Source of the DNA: Stutzerimonas xanthomarina
GTDB taxonomy: Bacteria > Pseudomonadota > Gammaproteobacteria > Pseudomonadales > Pseudomonadaceae
NCBI RefSeq assembly: GCF_003935375.1
Contig: NZ_RHQM01000002.1
Location: forward strand, 124,001 to 188,000
DNA length: 64,000 bases
Reading direction: 5' to 3'
The translations under genes and the position numbers were made by a program. Shown in pieces: positions 9,283 through 17,220 of the stretch. Each line of letters begins with the position of its first letter. Positions within the stretch are counted from its first letter, which is position 1. The notes under the pieces were generated by a model. It did not search any database. It worked only from the letters and a program-made list of their open reading frames with translations, and was not told the DNA's origin.

Positions 9283-10169
9283 CAGGCGTCCCTCCCCATC
9301 AGGCCGGCCGGGCGCACCAGCAGTACGATCGCCATGATCACGAAGATCACGATGTTGGAAGCCTCCGGATAGAACACCTTGGTCAGCCCCTCGAGGATGC
9401 CGAGCATGTAGCCGGTGATGATGGCGCCGAGAATCGAGCCCATGCCGCCGACCACCACCACCGCGAACACCACGATGATCAGGTTCGAGCCCATCAGCGG
9501 GCTGACCTGGTAGATCGGCGCGGCGAGCATGCCGGCCAGGCCGGCCAGCGCTGCGCCCATGCCGTAGGTGAAGGTCAGCAGCAGCGGCACGTTGATGCCG
9601 AAGGTGCGCACCAGCGTCGGGTTTTCCGTGGCGGCACGCAGGTAGGCGCCGAGCTTGGTCTTCTCAATCAGCAGCCAGCTGGCGATGCAGATCACCAGGG
9701 AGGCCAGCACGACCCAGGCGCGGTACTTGGGGAGGAACATGAAGCCCAGGTTGTAGCCACCGGCCAGTTCTTTCGGCACGGCGTAGGGCTGCCCGGAGGA
9801 GCCATAGAAGTAGCGAAACGCGCCTTCCAGGGCGAGCGCCAGGCCGAAGGTGAAGAGCAGGCTGTAGAGGTGGTCGAGGTTGTATAGCCGCGATAGCGCG
9901 AGGCGCTCGATCACCGCGCTGCACAGGCCGACGATGATCGGCGCGAGGATCAGCGCCGGCCAGTAGCCGATGCCGAGGGTCGCCAGCAGCAGATAGCCGG
10001 CGAAGGCGCCGATCATGTACTGCGCGCCGTGGGCGAAGTTGATGATCTTCAGCATACCGAAGATGATCGCCAGGCCCAGGCTGAGCATGGCGTAGAACGA
10101 GCCGTTGATCAGGCCGATCAAGAGCTGGCCGAGGAACGCCTGGATCGGCACATCGAAAATCGTCGTCAT
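9282..10169 (-). CDS. Branched-chain-type ABC transporter permease (LivH family)
   Basis: A 295-aa polytopic permease with the LivH signatures LINGSFYAMLSLGLAIIFGMLKIINFAHGAQYM near residues 19-51 and VVGGMGSILGAIITGYMLGI near the C terminus. It pairs with the LivM-type protein. The gene overlaps its neighbours by single bases on both sides (TGATG), which points to one polycistronic mRNA with coupled translation. Confidence 0.93.
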   Translation of the reverse strand: MTTIFDVPIQAFLGQLLIGLINGSFYAMLSLGLAIIFGMLKIINFAHGAQYMIGAFAGYLLLATLGIGYWPALILAPIIVGLCSAVIERLALSRLYNLDHLYSLLFTFGLALALEGAFRYFYGSSGQPYAVPKELAGGYNLGFMFLPKYRAWVVLASLVICIASWLLIEKTKLGAYLRAATENPTLVRTFGINVPLLLTFTYGMGAALAGLAGMLAAPIYQVSPLMGSNLIIVVFAVVVVGGMGSILGAIITGYMLGILEGLTKVFYPEASNIVIFVIMAIVLLVRPAGLMGRDA

Positions 10170-10873
10170 CAGACCCCCAGGGCTTCGTTGAGCATGGTCA
10201 TGCGGCCGGGCAGATCGGCGACATCGAAGGTATCGATAACCTTGCCGTGGTCGACCACATAGAAGCGGTCGGCCACCTTGCTGGCGAAGCGGAAGTTCTG
10301 TTCCACCAGCAGGATGGTCATGCCGCGCTGCTTGAGTGTCTGCAGCACCTCGCCGATGCGCTGGATGATCACCGGCGCCAGGCCTTCGGTGGGTTCGTCG
10401 AGCAGCAGCAGCTTGGCGCCGGTGCGCAGGATGCGCGCCATGGCCAGCATCTGCTGCTCGCCGCCGGAGAGCTTGGTGCCCGGGCTCTTGCGGCGTTCCT
10501 CGAGGTTGGGGAACAGCTGGTAGATCTCGGCCAGGGTCATGCCGCCCTTGGCGATCACCGGCGGTAGGGTGAGGTTTTCCTCGACGGTGAGGGTGGAAAA
10601 GATGCCGCGTTCTTCCGGAACGTAGCCGATGCCGTGGCGGGCGGTGCGGTGCAGCGGTACGCGCAGCATGTCCTTGCCGTCGAAGCGGATGCTGCCGCTG
10701 CGCTTGCGGATGATGCCGACGATCGAGCGTAGCGCGGTGGTCTTGCCGACGCCGTTGCGGCCGAGCAGGGTCACCGTCTCGCCCTGGTGCACGTCGAGGT
10801 CGATGCCGTGCAGGGCATGGCTTTCGCCATACCAGGCGTTGAGGTCGCGCACGCTGAGCAAGGGTTCAGTCAT
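10169..10873 (-). CDS. ABC transporter ATP-binding protein (LivF family)
   Basis: A 234-aa ABC ATPase. Walker A is GRNGVGKTT near residue 38, the Q-loop region follows, the signature is LSGGEQQMLAMARIL, and Walker B is LLLLDEPTEGLAP followed by the H-loop region. The GEQQMLAMAR variant is characteristic of LivF rather than LivG. It overlaps the LivG gene by 8 bp. It powers the importer together with LivG. Confidence 0.93.
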   Translation of the reverse strand: MTEPLLSVRDLNAWYGESHALHGIDLDVHQGETVTLLGRNGVGKTTALRSIVGIIRKRSGSIRFDGKDMLRVPLHRTARHGIGYVPEERGIFSTLTVEENLTLPPVIAKGGMTLAEIYQLFPNLEERRKSPGTKLSGGEQQMLAMARILRTGAKLLLLDEPTEGLAPVIIQRIGEVLQTLKQRGMTILLVEQNFRFASKVADRFYVVDHGKVIDTFDVADLPGRMTMLNEALGV

Positions 10874-11678
10874 CGTCGGTCCCCATGTAGGCCACGCGTA
10901 CGCGCTCGTCCTGGCTGACCGTGCGGTAGTCGCCGGAGGTAAGGATTTCGCCGCGCTGCAACACGGTCACCTGATGGCAGAGGTCGGCGACCACCTTGAG
11001 GTTGTGCTCGACCATCAGCACCGCACGCTGGGTTGCGACCTCGCGGATGATCTCGGCGACCACGTGCACGTCTTCGTGGCCCATGCCGGCCATGGGCTCG
11101 TCCAGCAGCAGCACCTTGGGCTCCAGCGCCAGGGTGGTGGCGATCTCCAGTACGCGCTTGCGACCGTAGGAGAGATCAGCCGCCAGCTCGTTGCGCTTGT
11201 CGGCCAGGCCGACCGACTCGATCAGCTGCATGGCGCGCTCGTTGAGGCGATTGAGCGAGCGCATCGGCAGCCAGAACTGCGTAGCCAGCCCGCCCGGCCG
11301 CTGCAGCGCGACGCGCACGTTGTCCAGCACGGAGAGGTGCGGGAATACCGCCGAGATCTGGAACGAGCGCACCAGCCCCATGCGTGCCACCTTGGCCGGG
11401 TCGGTGCGGGTGATGTCATGGTCGAGCAGGCGGATGGTTCCGCTGGTGGGTTGCAGGAACTTGGTCAGCAGGTTGAACACCGTGGTCTTGCCGGCGCCAT
11501 TGGGGCCGATCAGAGCGTGCACCTGTGCATGGCGCACGTCCAGGTCGACATTGTTGACGGCGACGAAGCCGCCGAACTCCTTGCGCAGGCCGCGGGCAGA
11601 GAGCATCACCGGCGAGCCCGTGGCTGTGCCGGCGGCCGAACCGTCGGCGTCCAGACCTTGCACTGCCGCCATGCTCAC
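10866..11678 (-). CDS. ABC transporter ATP-binding protein (LivG family)
   Basis: A 270-aa ABC ATPase with Walker A GPNGAGKTT near residue 59, Walker B VLLLDEPMAGMGHED and the C-terminal HNLKVVADLCHQVTVLQRGEIL of BCA_ABC_TP_C. The signature is LSYGRKRVLEIATTLAL, the LivG-type variant that lacks the usual SGG. The start is a GTG at 11678 overlapping the binding-protein stop by 4 bp; an ATG at 11672 is equally possible. It carries a roughly 20-residue N-terminal extension before MLSARGLRKEFGG. Confidence 0.92.
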   Translation of the reverse strand: MSMAAVQGLDADGSAAGTATGSPVMLSARGLRKEFGGFVAVNNVDLDVRHAQVHALIGPNGAGKTTVFNLLTKFLQPTSGTIRLLDHDITRTDPAKVARMGLVRSFQISAVFPHLSVLDNVRVALQRPGGLATQFWLPMRSLNRLNERAMQLIESVGLADKRNELAADLSYGRKRVLEIATTLALEPKVLLLDEPMAGMGHEDVHVVAEIIREVATQRAVLMVEHNLKVVADLCHQVTVLQRGEILTSGDYRTVSQDERVRVAYMGTDDD

Positions 11679-12880
11679 TGCCCGACCAGATCACAGCCAC
11701 TCTCGGCCGGATCGATGTAGGCCTCGTTGCCCGGCACGGTCGCCAGCACCTTGTAGTAGTCCCACTCGCGCTTGCTCTCTTCGGGCTTCTTCACCTCCAT
11801 CAGGTAGACGTCGCTGATCAGCCGGCCGTTGGCACCGACCTTGGCGTTGCGCGCGAAGACATCGTCCACCGGCATCTCGTGCATGGCCTTGGCTACCGGC
11901 TCGGTGGCGTCGGTCCCGGCCTTCTCGATCGCCTTGAGGTACTGCATGACGCCGGAGTAGGTGCCGGCGTGGACCATGTTCGGCATACGCCCGGTGCGCT
12001 TGAAGAAGCGCTCGCCGAACTCGCGGGACTTTTCGTCGCGATCCCAGTAGAAACTCTCGGTCAGGGTCAGGCCTTGGGCGGCGTCGAGGCCCAGGCCGTG
12101 CACTTCGGCGAGGGTGAAGAGCAGTGCGGCGAGGCGCTGGCCACCGGCGACGATGCCGAACTCGGCGGCCTGCTTGATGCTGTTGGCGGTGTCCAGGCCG
12201 GCATTGGCCAGGCCGATGACCTTGGCCCCGGAGGATTGCGCCTGCAAGAGGAACGACGAGTAATCGGTGCTCGCCAGCGGATGGCGCACCGCGCCCTTGA
12301 CCTCGCCACCCTTGGATTTGACGAACTTGGAGGTCTGTTCCTCCAGCGAGTAGCCGAAGGCGTAGTCGGCGGTGAGGAAATACCAGCTGTCGCCGCCCTG
12401 GGACACCAGCGCACCGCCGGTGCCGACCGCCAGCGCGTGAGTGTCGTATGCCCAGTGGAAGCCATAGGGCGAGCACTGCTTGCCGGTCAGCTCCGTGGTG
12501 GCGGCGCCGGTCACCAGATTGATCTTCTTCTTGCTCTTGGAAATGCCCTGTACCGCCAGCGCGACCGAGGAGGTGGTCAGCTCCATGATCGAGTCGACCT
12601 GCTCGCGGTCGTACCACTGCCGCGAGATGTTGGAGGCGATGTCCGGCTTGTTCTGGTGATCGGCGGTGACGATCTCGATGGGGGCGTCTAGCACCTTGCC
12701 GCCGAAATCCTCGGCAGCCATCTTCGCTGCCTCGAACGACCACTTGCCGCCGAAATCGGCATACACGCCGGACTGGTCGTTGAGGATGCCGATCTTCACC
12801 TTGCCGTCGGAAATCTCGGCCGAGGCGGGTACGGCGACCACTGCCGTCAGGGTTGCCGCTGCGATTGCTGAAAGCTTCAT
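11675..12880 (-). CDS. ABC transporter periplasmic substrate-binding protein (Leu/Ile/Val-binding fold)
   Basis: The first gene of the importer operon, 401 aa. The ATG at 12880 is preceded by AAGGAGATACGC and begins a signal peptide (MKLSAIAAATLTAVVAVPASA, cleavage near residue 21). The mature part starts EISDGKVKIGILNDQSGVYADFGG, the type I periplasmic binding protein fold (Peripla_BP_6). The frame is open back to 13120, but that extension is low-complexity and lacks a ribosome site. The ligand is not evident: this subfamily differs from classical LivK/LivJ, and several relatives bind aromatic acids or amides rather than branched-chain amino acids. No catabolic gene adjoins it. Confidence 0.9.
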   Translation of the reverse strand: MKLSAIAAATLTAVVAVPASAEISDGKVKIGILNDQSGVYADFGGKWSFEAAKMAAEDFGGKVLDAPIEIVTADHQNKPDIASNISRQWYDREQVDSIMELTTSSVALAVQGISKSKKKINLVTGAATTELTGKQCSPYGFHWAYDTHALAVGTGGALVSQGGDSWYFLTADYAFGYSLEEQTSKFVKSKGGEVKGAVRHPLASTDYSSFLLQAQSSGAKVIGLANAGLDTANSIKQAAEFGIVAGGQRLAALLFTLAEVHGLGLDAAQGLTLTESFYWDRDEKSREFGERFFKRTGRMPNMVHAGTYSGVMQYLKAIEKAGTDATEPVAKAMHEMPVDDVFARNAKVGANGRLISDVYLMEVKKPEESKREWDYYKVLATVPGNEAYIDPAESGCDLVGQ

Positions 12881-13262
12881 GCGTATCTCCTTGCACGGTT
12901 TGCTCGGCATACGGGCTCGCCCCATGCGAAGCGGTCCGTATGGGCGGGTTAGGGGAAAGCTGGGCAGGCGGTCAGGCGCGTAACACCGTGGGTCGCCGGT
13001 TGGCTGAATGCCGCAGCCTGGCATTGACGTGCGCACGGCGAGCGGGGCACCACGGCGTCGTGGAAAGTCGTAGAGATGGGAGCTGGACAGCGGGACCAGA
13101 AACGAGTCGAAGCGAGGCACATGGGCGTCTTCTTCTTATTGTTGTTCTGGCTCTAAACGTAGCAGGGGTTTGCAAGGACGCAACCTGGTGGCGGCGTGTC
13201 GTTCGGCAATACAGGACCTGTATGCACCTGCGCCATCGAGCGCAGGCCGGCAGAGACGCGCT
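12881..13262. other. 382-bp intergenic region upstream of the ABC importer operon
   Basis: No convincing gene lies here. On the minus strand it holds the importer leader. From 5' to 3' on that strand there is a CCTGCGC/GCGCAGG stem-loop (13227-13246), a perfect 13-bp palindrome TACAGGACCTGTA (13210-13222), the A-rich motif at 13129-13146, and the ribosome site at about 12885. An ATG at 13122 opens a 44-codon frame that stops well before the operon; it has no family resemblance. The stem-loop next to the stress-protein stop could end that transcript. Confidence 0.5.
13129..13146 (-). promoter_or_regulatory. A-rich Hfq/Crc-type motif in importer leader
   Basis: The minus strand reads AACAACAATAAGAAGAAG, which contains three overlapping matches to AANAANAA, the CA motif bound by Hfq together with Crc in Pseudomonas catabolite repression. 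It sits about 250 nt before the start codon of the binding protein, farther than usual for such motifs, so its function depends on where the transcript begins. Confidence 0.4.
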
Positions 13263-14075
13263 TCAGCGCGCGATCAGGATGTCGCAGGGCGGGTTGTCGA
13301 TGAACTGCCGGGCGAGGCTGCCAAGCAGGGCGCTGCTCAGTTCGCCGCGGCTGTGACTGCCAAGGGCCAGCAGCTGCGGTTGCAGGTCGCGCAGGGCCGC
13401 GTCCATGCAATTGTTGCGCTCGCCCTGATGCAGGCTGTAGCTCAGCAGTGCGCCGGTATCCGGCAGCTGCGGCTGGATATCTTCGATCAGCTGGTCGAAC
13501 AGCTCCTGCTGCAGCGACAGACCTTCGTAATCGGGACCGTGTACTTCGGCCATCTCATCGATATGCAGGGCGTGCAGCTCGGCACCTTCGCCCAGCAGCT
13601 CCCAGGCGCAGTGCATGGCGTGCGTGGCGCAGCGGGAGAAATCCAGTGCAGCCACGGCCCGTTGGTACGGGGTGTCCGCCGGGGTGGTGGCCAGCAGCAG
13701 CGGCGCCCGGCTTTCCAGCATGATGCGCTCCAGCGTGGTGCCGGCGAATCCCTGGCTCGACCCCTTGTGATGGCGGCCCAGCACCAGCAGGTCGGCCTCC
13801 AGTCCCTCGGACTGGGTGAGAATCTCTTCCACCGGCTGCCCGCGGCGAATCCAGGGTTGCAGCTGCCCCAGACCGTTCTCTTGCAGGCGTTGCTCAAGGA
13901 GTACGCGTGCCTGCTGTTCGTCGCTCTCGGCGTCGCGTTCGTCGAGGACGTAAAGCAGGCTAATGCGAGCGCCGGTCTGGCGCGCCAGGTCGGCGGCACG
14001 CTGCAGCGCGAGATCTGCGTCCGGGCTGAGATCGTGGGCGACAAGAATGTGCTGAACCCGATTGTGCTGAAGCAT
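13263..14075 (-). CDS. Tandem-domain universal stress protein (UspA family)
   Basis: A 270-aa cytoplasmic protein with two Usp domains, residues 1-130 and 131-270. The first begins VQHILVAHDLSPDADLALQRAADLA and ends with a G-2x-G-type nucleotide loop (GRHHKGSSQGFAGTTLERIMLESRAPLLLA). The second ends GSHSRGELSSALLGSLARQFIDNPPCDILIAR. ATG 14075 was chosen because the Usp fold starts right after it; the longer frame to 14237 adds an unrelated Pro/His-rich stretch. Tandem Usp proteins are usually stress or starvation induced. It is divergent from the response regulator gene. Confidence 0.87.
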   Translation of the reverse strand: MLQHNRVQHILVAHDLSPDADLALQRAADLARQTGARISLLYVLDERDAESDEQQARVLLEQRLQENGLGQLQPWIRRGQPVEEILTQSEGLEADLLVLGRHHKGSSQGFAGTTLERIMLESRAPLLLATTPADTPYQRAVAALDFSRCATHAMHCAWELLGEGAELHALHIDEMAEVHGPDYEGLSLQQELFDQLIEDIQPQLPDTGALLSYSLHQGERNNCMDAALRDLQPQLLALGSHSRGELSSALLGSLARQFIDNPPCDILIAR

Positions 14076-14254
14076 GGGCGGCCTCGCGAAGCTGGCGAAA
14101 GGCGCAAGTATGCCGTGGCCGTGGGGGCATGTCCCGCCCGTGACCCGCGTCGCTGGGTTGATCGGGCGCAACAACTTCATGGGCAATGGCCACTCGTGCT
14201 TTTGTCGATCCGATCCTGCGGCTATGCTTGCCGGCATTCGAGCAGGAGTTAAGG

Positions 14255-15172
14255 ATGAGCAAGGTCAGTGTGCTGGTAGTGGATGACGCGCCCTTTATTC
14301 GGGATCTGGTGAAGAAGGCGCTCCGTAGTCACTTTCCCGGCATTCGCATCGAGGATGCGGTCAACGGGCGCAAGGCCCAGCAGATGCTCAGCCGCGAGCG
14401 CTTCGACCTGATTCTCTGCGATTGGGAAATGCCGGAGATGTCGGGGCTGGAGCTGCTGACCTGGTGCCGCTCGCAGGATGCGCTGAAGACCACGCCGTTC
14501 ATCATGGTCACTAGCCGTGGCGACAAGGAGAACGTGGTGCAGGCCATTCAGGCCGGCGTTTCGGATTTCATCGGCAAGCCTTTTTCCAACGAACAGCTCA
14601 CCAGCAAGGTACGCAAGGCCCTCGGCCGCGCCGGCAAGCTGGATGCCCTGGCCGCCAGCGCGCCGACGCGAAGCCTGGCGACCGGCATGGCCAACGACTC
14701 GCTGGCGGCCCTCACCGGCGGCAAGGCCGAGGTGGTGCGTCCCGCAGCAGCCTCTGCCCCTGCCGCGGAAAGCAAAGCCTCGCCTCTGATTCAACCGCCG
14801 CCAGCACCGGCCAGCGCGCCGGCCGGTGCCGCGTCCGGTCGCGGGCAGGGCCAGCTGCGCCTGGCCAACGGCAGTGTCGCCTGCGTGATCAAGGCGCTGA
14901 GCCTCAAGGAAGCGCTGCTGGTGGTCAAACGCGGCGAGCAGTTGCCGCAGGTGCTGGAAAGCGCCGTGCTCGATCTCGAGCAGGGCGAGGGCGGTGAGGT
15001 CGCCCGTCTCAATGGCTACCTGCATGCCGTCGCCGCGTTCGAACCCAAGCCCGACAGCGAGTGGCTGCAGCTGTCGTTCCGCTTCGTTGATCGCGATCCG
15101 CAGAAGATGGACTACCTGTCGCGCCTGATCGCCCGTGGTACCGCGCAGCGGCACTTCGTCCCTGGCGCCTGA
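14255..15172 (+). CDS. Response regulator with C-terminal PilZ-like domain
   Basis: A 305-aa orphan response regulator. The receiver domain (residues 4-120) has the acidic pair Asp10/Asp11, phospho-acceptor Asp56 in LILCDWEMPEMSG and Lys108 in FIGKPF. An Ala/Pro/Ser-rich linker covers about 125-200. The C-terminal 100 residues (GQGQLRLANGSVACVIKALSLKEALLVVKRGEQLPQ onward) look like a degenerate PilZ domain; the c-di-GMP motifs RxxxR and (D/N)xSxxG are not evident. The start follows GGAGTTAAGG. No histidine kinase is adjacent. In other pseudomonads a similar regulator lies near phoU. Confidence 0.8.
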   Translation: MSKVSVLVVDDAPFIRDLVKKALRSHFPGIRIEDAVNGRKAQQMLSRERFDLILCDWEMPEMSGLELLTWCRSQDALKTTPFIMVTSRGDKENVVQAIQAGVSDFIGKPFSNEQLTSKVRKALGRAGKLDALAASAPTRSLATGMANDSLAALTGGKAEVVRPAAASAPAAESKASPLIQPPPAPASAPAGAASGRGQGQLRLANGSVACVIKALSLKEALLVVKRGEQLPQVLESAVLDLEQGEGGEVARLNGYLHAVAAFEPKPDSEWLQLSFRFVDRDPQKMDYLSRLIARGTAQRHFVPGA

Positions 15173-15180
15173 CTCGACCC

Positions 15181-15207
15181 GGCCAGGCGACCGTTCGGCG
15201 CCTGGCC
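15181..15207 (+). terminator. Hairpin after response regulator gene
   Basis: A perfect 9-bp stem GGCCAGGCG/CGCCTGGCC with a 9-nt loop begins 9 bp after the stop codon. There is no T run, so it may be an mRNA-stabilising hairpin or a Rho-assisted terminator. Confidence 0.35.
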
Positions 15208-15318
15208 GCGCAGACAAACTGACGAGCATCACACCCCGACGGTCGGTGGCTCGCACAGGTCCGTCGGCACTGCTAGTCTTCCCGCTCCAACACTATAACC
15301 ACTAGAAAAACTGCCGTT

Positions 15319-16215
15319 ATGCTGGGGCGCATTCTTCTGTTGCTCGGGCTGCCGCTGCTGGCTACGCCGGCGCTGGCCCTGACCATCTACAAATACACCG
15401 ACGCCAATGGGGTCGTGACCTACAGCGATCAGGCCGCGCCTGGCGCGCAGGTCTTCGTCTTCAGTGACCGCATGGTGGAAAAGCTCGACACCCAGGTCAA
15501 ACTGGAAACCCGCAAGCACGCGGCTGGCGAGACGCTGCTGGTGCGTAACGACCTGTTCGCGCCGGTCGATATCGAGCTGAAGCTGGAAAACGTCGTCAAT
15601 GCCGTCGGTGCACCGGCCAAGCCGATTCGCTGGGTATTGCCGCCGCGCAGTCAGATTCGTCTGGCCACGCTGGCCCCGCGCGATGCCAGCAAGCCACTCA
15701 AATACACGCCCAAGCTTCGCCATGCCTTAGGCGATCCGCGCCTGCTGCCCAAACCTTACAAGTATCCGCTGCCATGGCGCGGCGGTCCGTTCCGCCTGAC
15801 CCAGGGCGCCAACGGCCAGTACAGCCATTTCACGCCGAAGGGCCGCTATGCGGTCGATATCGCCATGCCCGAAGGCACGCCCATCGTCGCCGCGCGCGGC
15901 GGCATGGTGGTGAAGATCGAGAACGAGCAGAGCGGCCGCGGCAGCAACCCGGCCGGCAATTTCGTGCGCATCATGCATGACGACGGCACTATGGGCGTCT
16001 ACCTGCACCTGATGAAAGGGTCGGTAGCGGTGCGCGAGGGACAGCGCGTCGAGAGTGGTACGCGTATCGCGCGTTCCGGCAATACCGGCAACAGCACCGG
16101 GCCGCACCTGCACTTCGTGGTGCAGCGCAACGTCGGCCTGGCGATCGAGTCGATTCCCTTCGACTTCTCGCAGCCGGTCAACAGCCTGCCGAATTTCGCC
16201 GTGGGGGGTGAGTAG
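15319..16215 (+). CDS. Secreted M23 (LytM) peptidase with N-terminal DUF4124 domain
   Basis: A 298-aa exported protein: signal peptide 1-20 (ending TPALA), then a DUF4124 segment (LTIYKYTDANGVVTYSDQAAPGAQ), a beta-rich middle and a LytM domain from about residue 155. Zinc ligands are read as the His in GQYSHFTPKGRYAVDIAMPEGTP, the Asp in YAVD, and the HLHF motif near residue 257. The family cleaves peptidoglycan peptide cross-links, or regulates amidases when degenerate; here the ligands look intact. It converges with the outer-membrane protein gene. Confidence 0.85.
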   Translation: MLGRILLLLGLPLLATPALALTIYKYTDANGVVTYSDQAAPGAQVFVFSDRMVEKLDTQVKLETRKHAAGETLLVRNDLFAPVDIELKLENVVNAVGAPAKPIRWVLPPRSQIRLATLAPRDASKPLKYTPKLRHALGDPRLLPKPYKYPLPWRGGPFRLTQGANGQYSHFTPKGRYAVDIAMPEGTPIVAARGGMVVKIENEQSGRGSNPAGNFVRIMHDDGTMGVYLHLMKGSVAVREGQRVESGTRIARSGNTGNSTGPHLHFVVQRNVGLAIESIPFDFSQPVNSLPNFAVGGE

Positions 16216-16267
16216 CCGCGCTGGCCAGTCACCGGTCCGTTCATGACAGGCCGGCAACTTCAGCGAC

Positions 16268-17029
16268 TCAGAATGCCAGGCCGACCTTCAAACCGACCTG
16301 TTCCTGCTTGAGCTTGCTGTTTTCGGCAAACTCGCTGTCACTGTCGATCTCGTAGCGGGTCTGGGTGTAGTACAGGCTGGTGCTGATTGGCATGTTGTTG
16401 ATGCCCTTGTTCCACAGCACGCTCAGCTCACCGTAGGGGTTGACCTTGTCCTTGAGGTCGACGGTGTCGCTTTCGCCGCCAACCTTCAGCTTGCTGTCCG
16501 CTTCAATGGAATAGCGGGCGCCCACTTCAAGGCGCACGGTGTAGTCGGGCGTCAGGTAGTTGTAGCCGATACCTGCCTTGGCGAATGGCGAGCGGGTGGT
16601 CAGCTTGACGTCTTCCTCGAATATGCCGACGCGCACGTCATCCTGCTCGATGCGTCCCCAGTCGTAGCCGCCGCCGACAATCAGGTCGACATAGTTGTTG
16701 GTACTCAGGGCTGCGCGCAGGCCCAGGTCGAGATCGGCGCGAGCGGACAGATATTCCACATCGTCTTTTTCACGGTACTGACCTTCGATTCCGGCCTGGT
16801 AGATGAAGCCTTCCTGTCCGGTCATCTTGTTGCCGAAGTTGTAGTACAGCCCGCCCTGGTTGAGGCGCTCCTTGTCGCTTTCGTCGTTCACGGTCAGCTT
16901 GTACTGATTGTGCGAGCCAATGACGCCGAACGTGGAGATCGGGCCGGTGGCCGATTGAGCGAAAGCCTGAGAGGTGGCTGCCAGGCACAGGGCCAAGGCG
17001 GTTGTGGTAGTCAAACCATTGATGCGCAT
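16268..17029 (-). CDS. Outer-membrane beta-barrel protein of unknown function
   Basis: A 253-aa exported protein: signal peptide MRINGLTTTTALALCLAATSQAFA, then alternating hydrophobic/polar strands (YKLTVNDESDK, GLYYNFGNKMTG, YTVRLEVGARYSIEADSKL) and a C-terminal phenylalanine (GLKVGLAF), the usual signal for assembly by the Bam machinery. An 8-10 strand barrel is likely from the length. I do not recognise a specific family. It is monocistronic with a 191-bp AT-richer upstream region. Confidence 0.7.
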   Translation of the reverse strand: MRINGLTTTTALALCLAATSQAFAQSATGPISTFGVIGSHNQYKLTVNDESDKERLNQGGLYYNFGNKMTGQEGFIYQAGIEGQYREKDDVEYLSARADLDLGLRAALSTNNYVDLIVGGGYDWGRIEQDDVRVGIFEEDVKLTTRSPFAKAGIGYNYLTPDYTVRLEVGARYSIEADSKLKVGGESDTVDLKDKVNPYGELSVLWNKGINNMPISTSLYYTQTRYEIDSDSEFAENSKLKQEQVGLKVGLAF

Positions 17030-17220
17030 GCGGGAAGCTCCATCGTCATTCGATAAGAAATCGGTGGCGGCTCAAGCGAGCCGCCTATGGCGTGGACTGG
17101 CGCTGTCTGAAAATAATTCTGCGTATCACGATGGGCGGTCGTTAATACTTGTAAATCAAGGATTAGCGAGCGGTATGTAAACGAAAAGGTAACTATGGTT
17201 GGCCAGCAATGGCGGGCGTT

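Noticed and set aside
12881..13120. N-terminal extension of the importer binding protein to a GTG at 13120
   Set aside because: It would place 80 low-complexity residues before a perfect signal peptide; the ATG at 12880 has a strong AAGGAG site.
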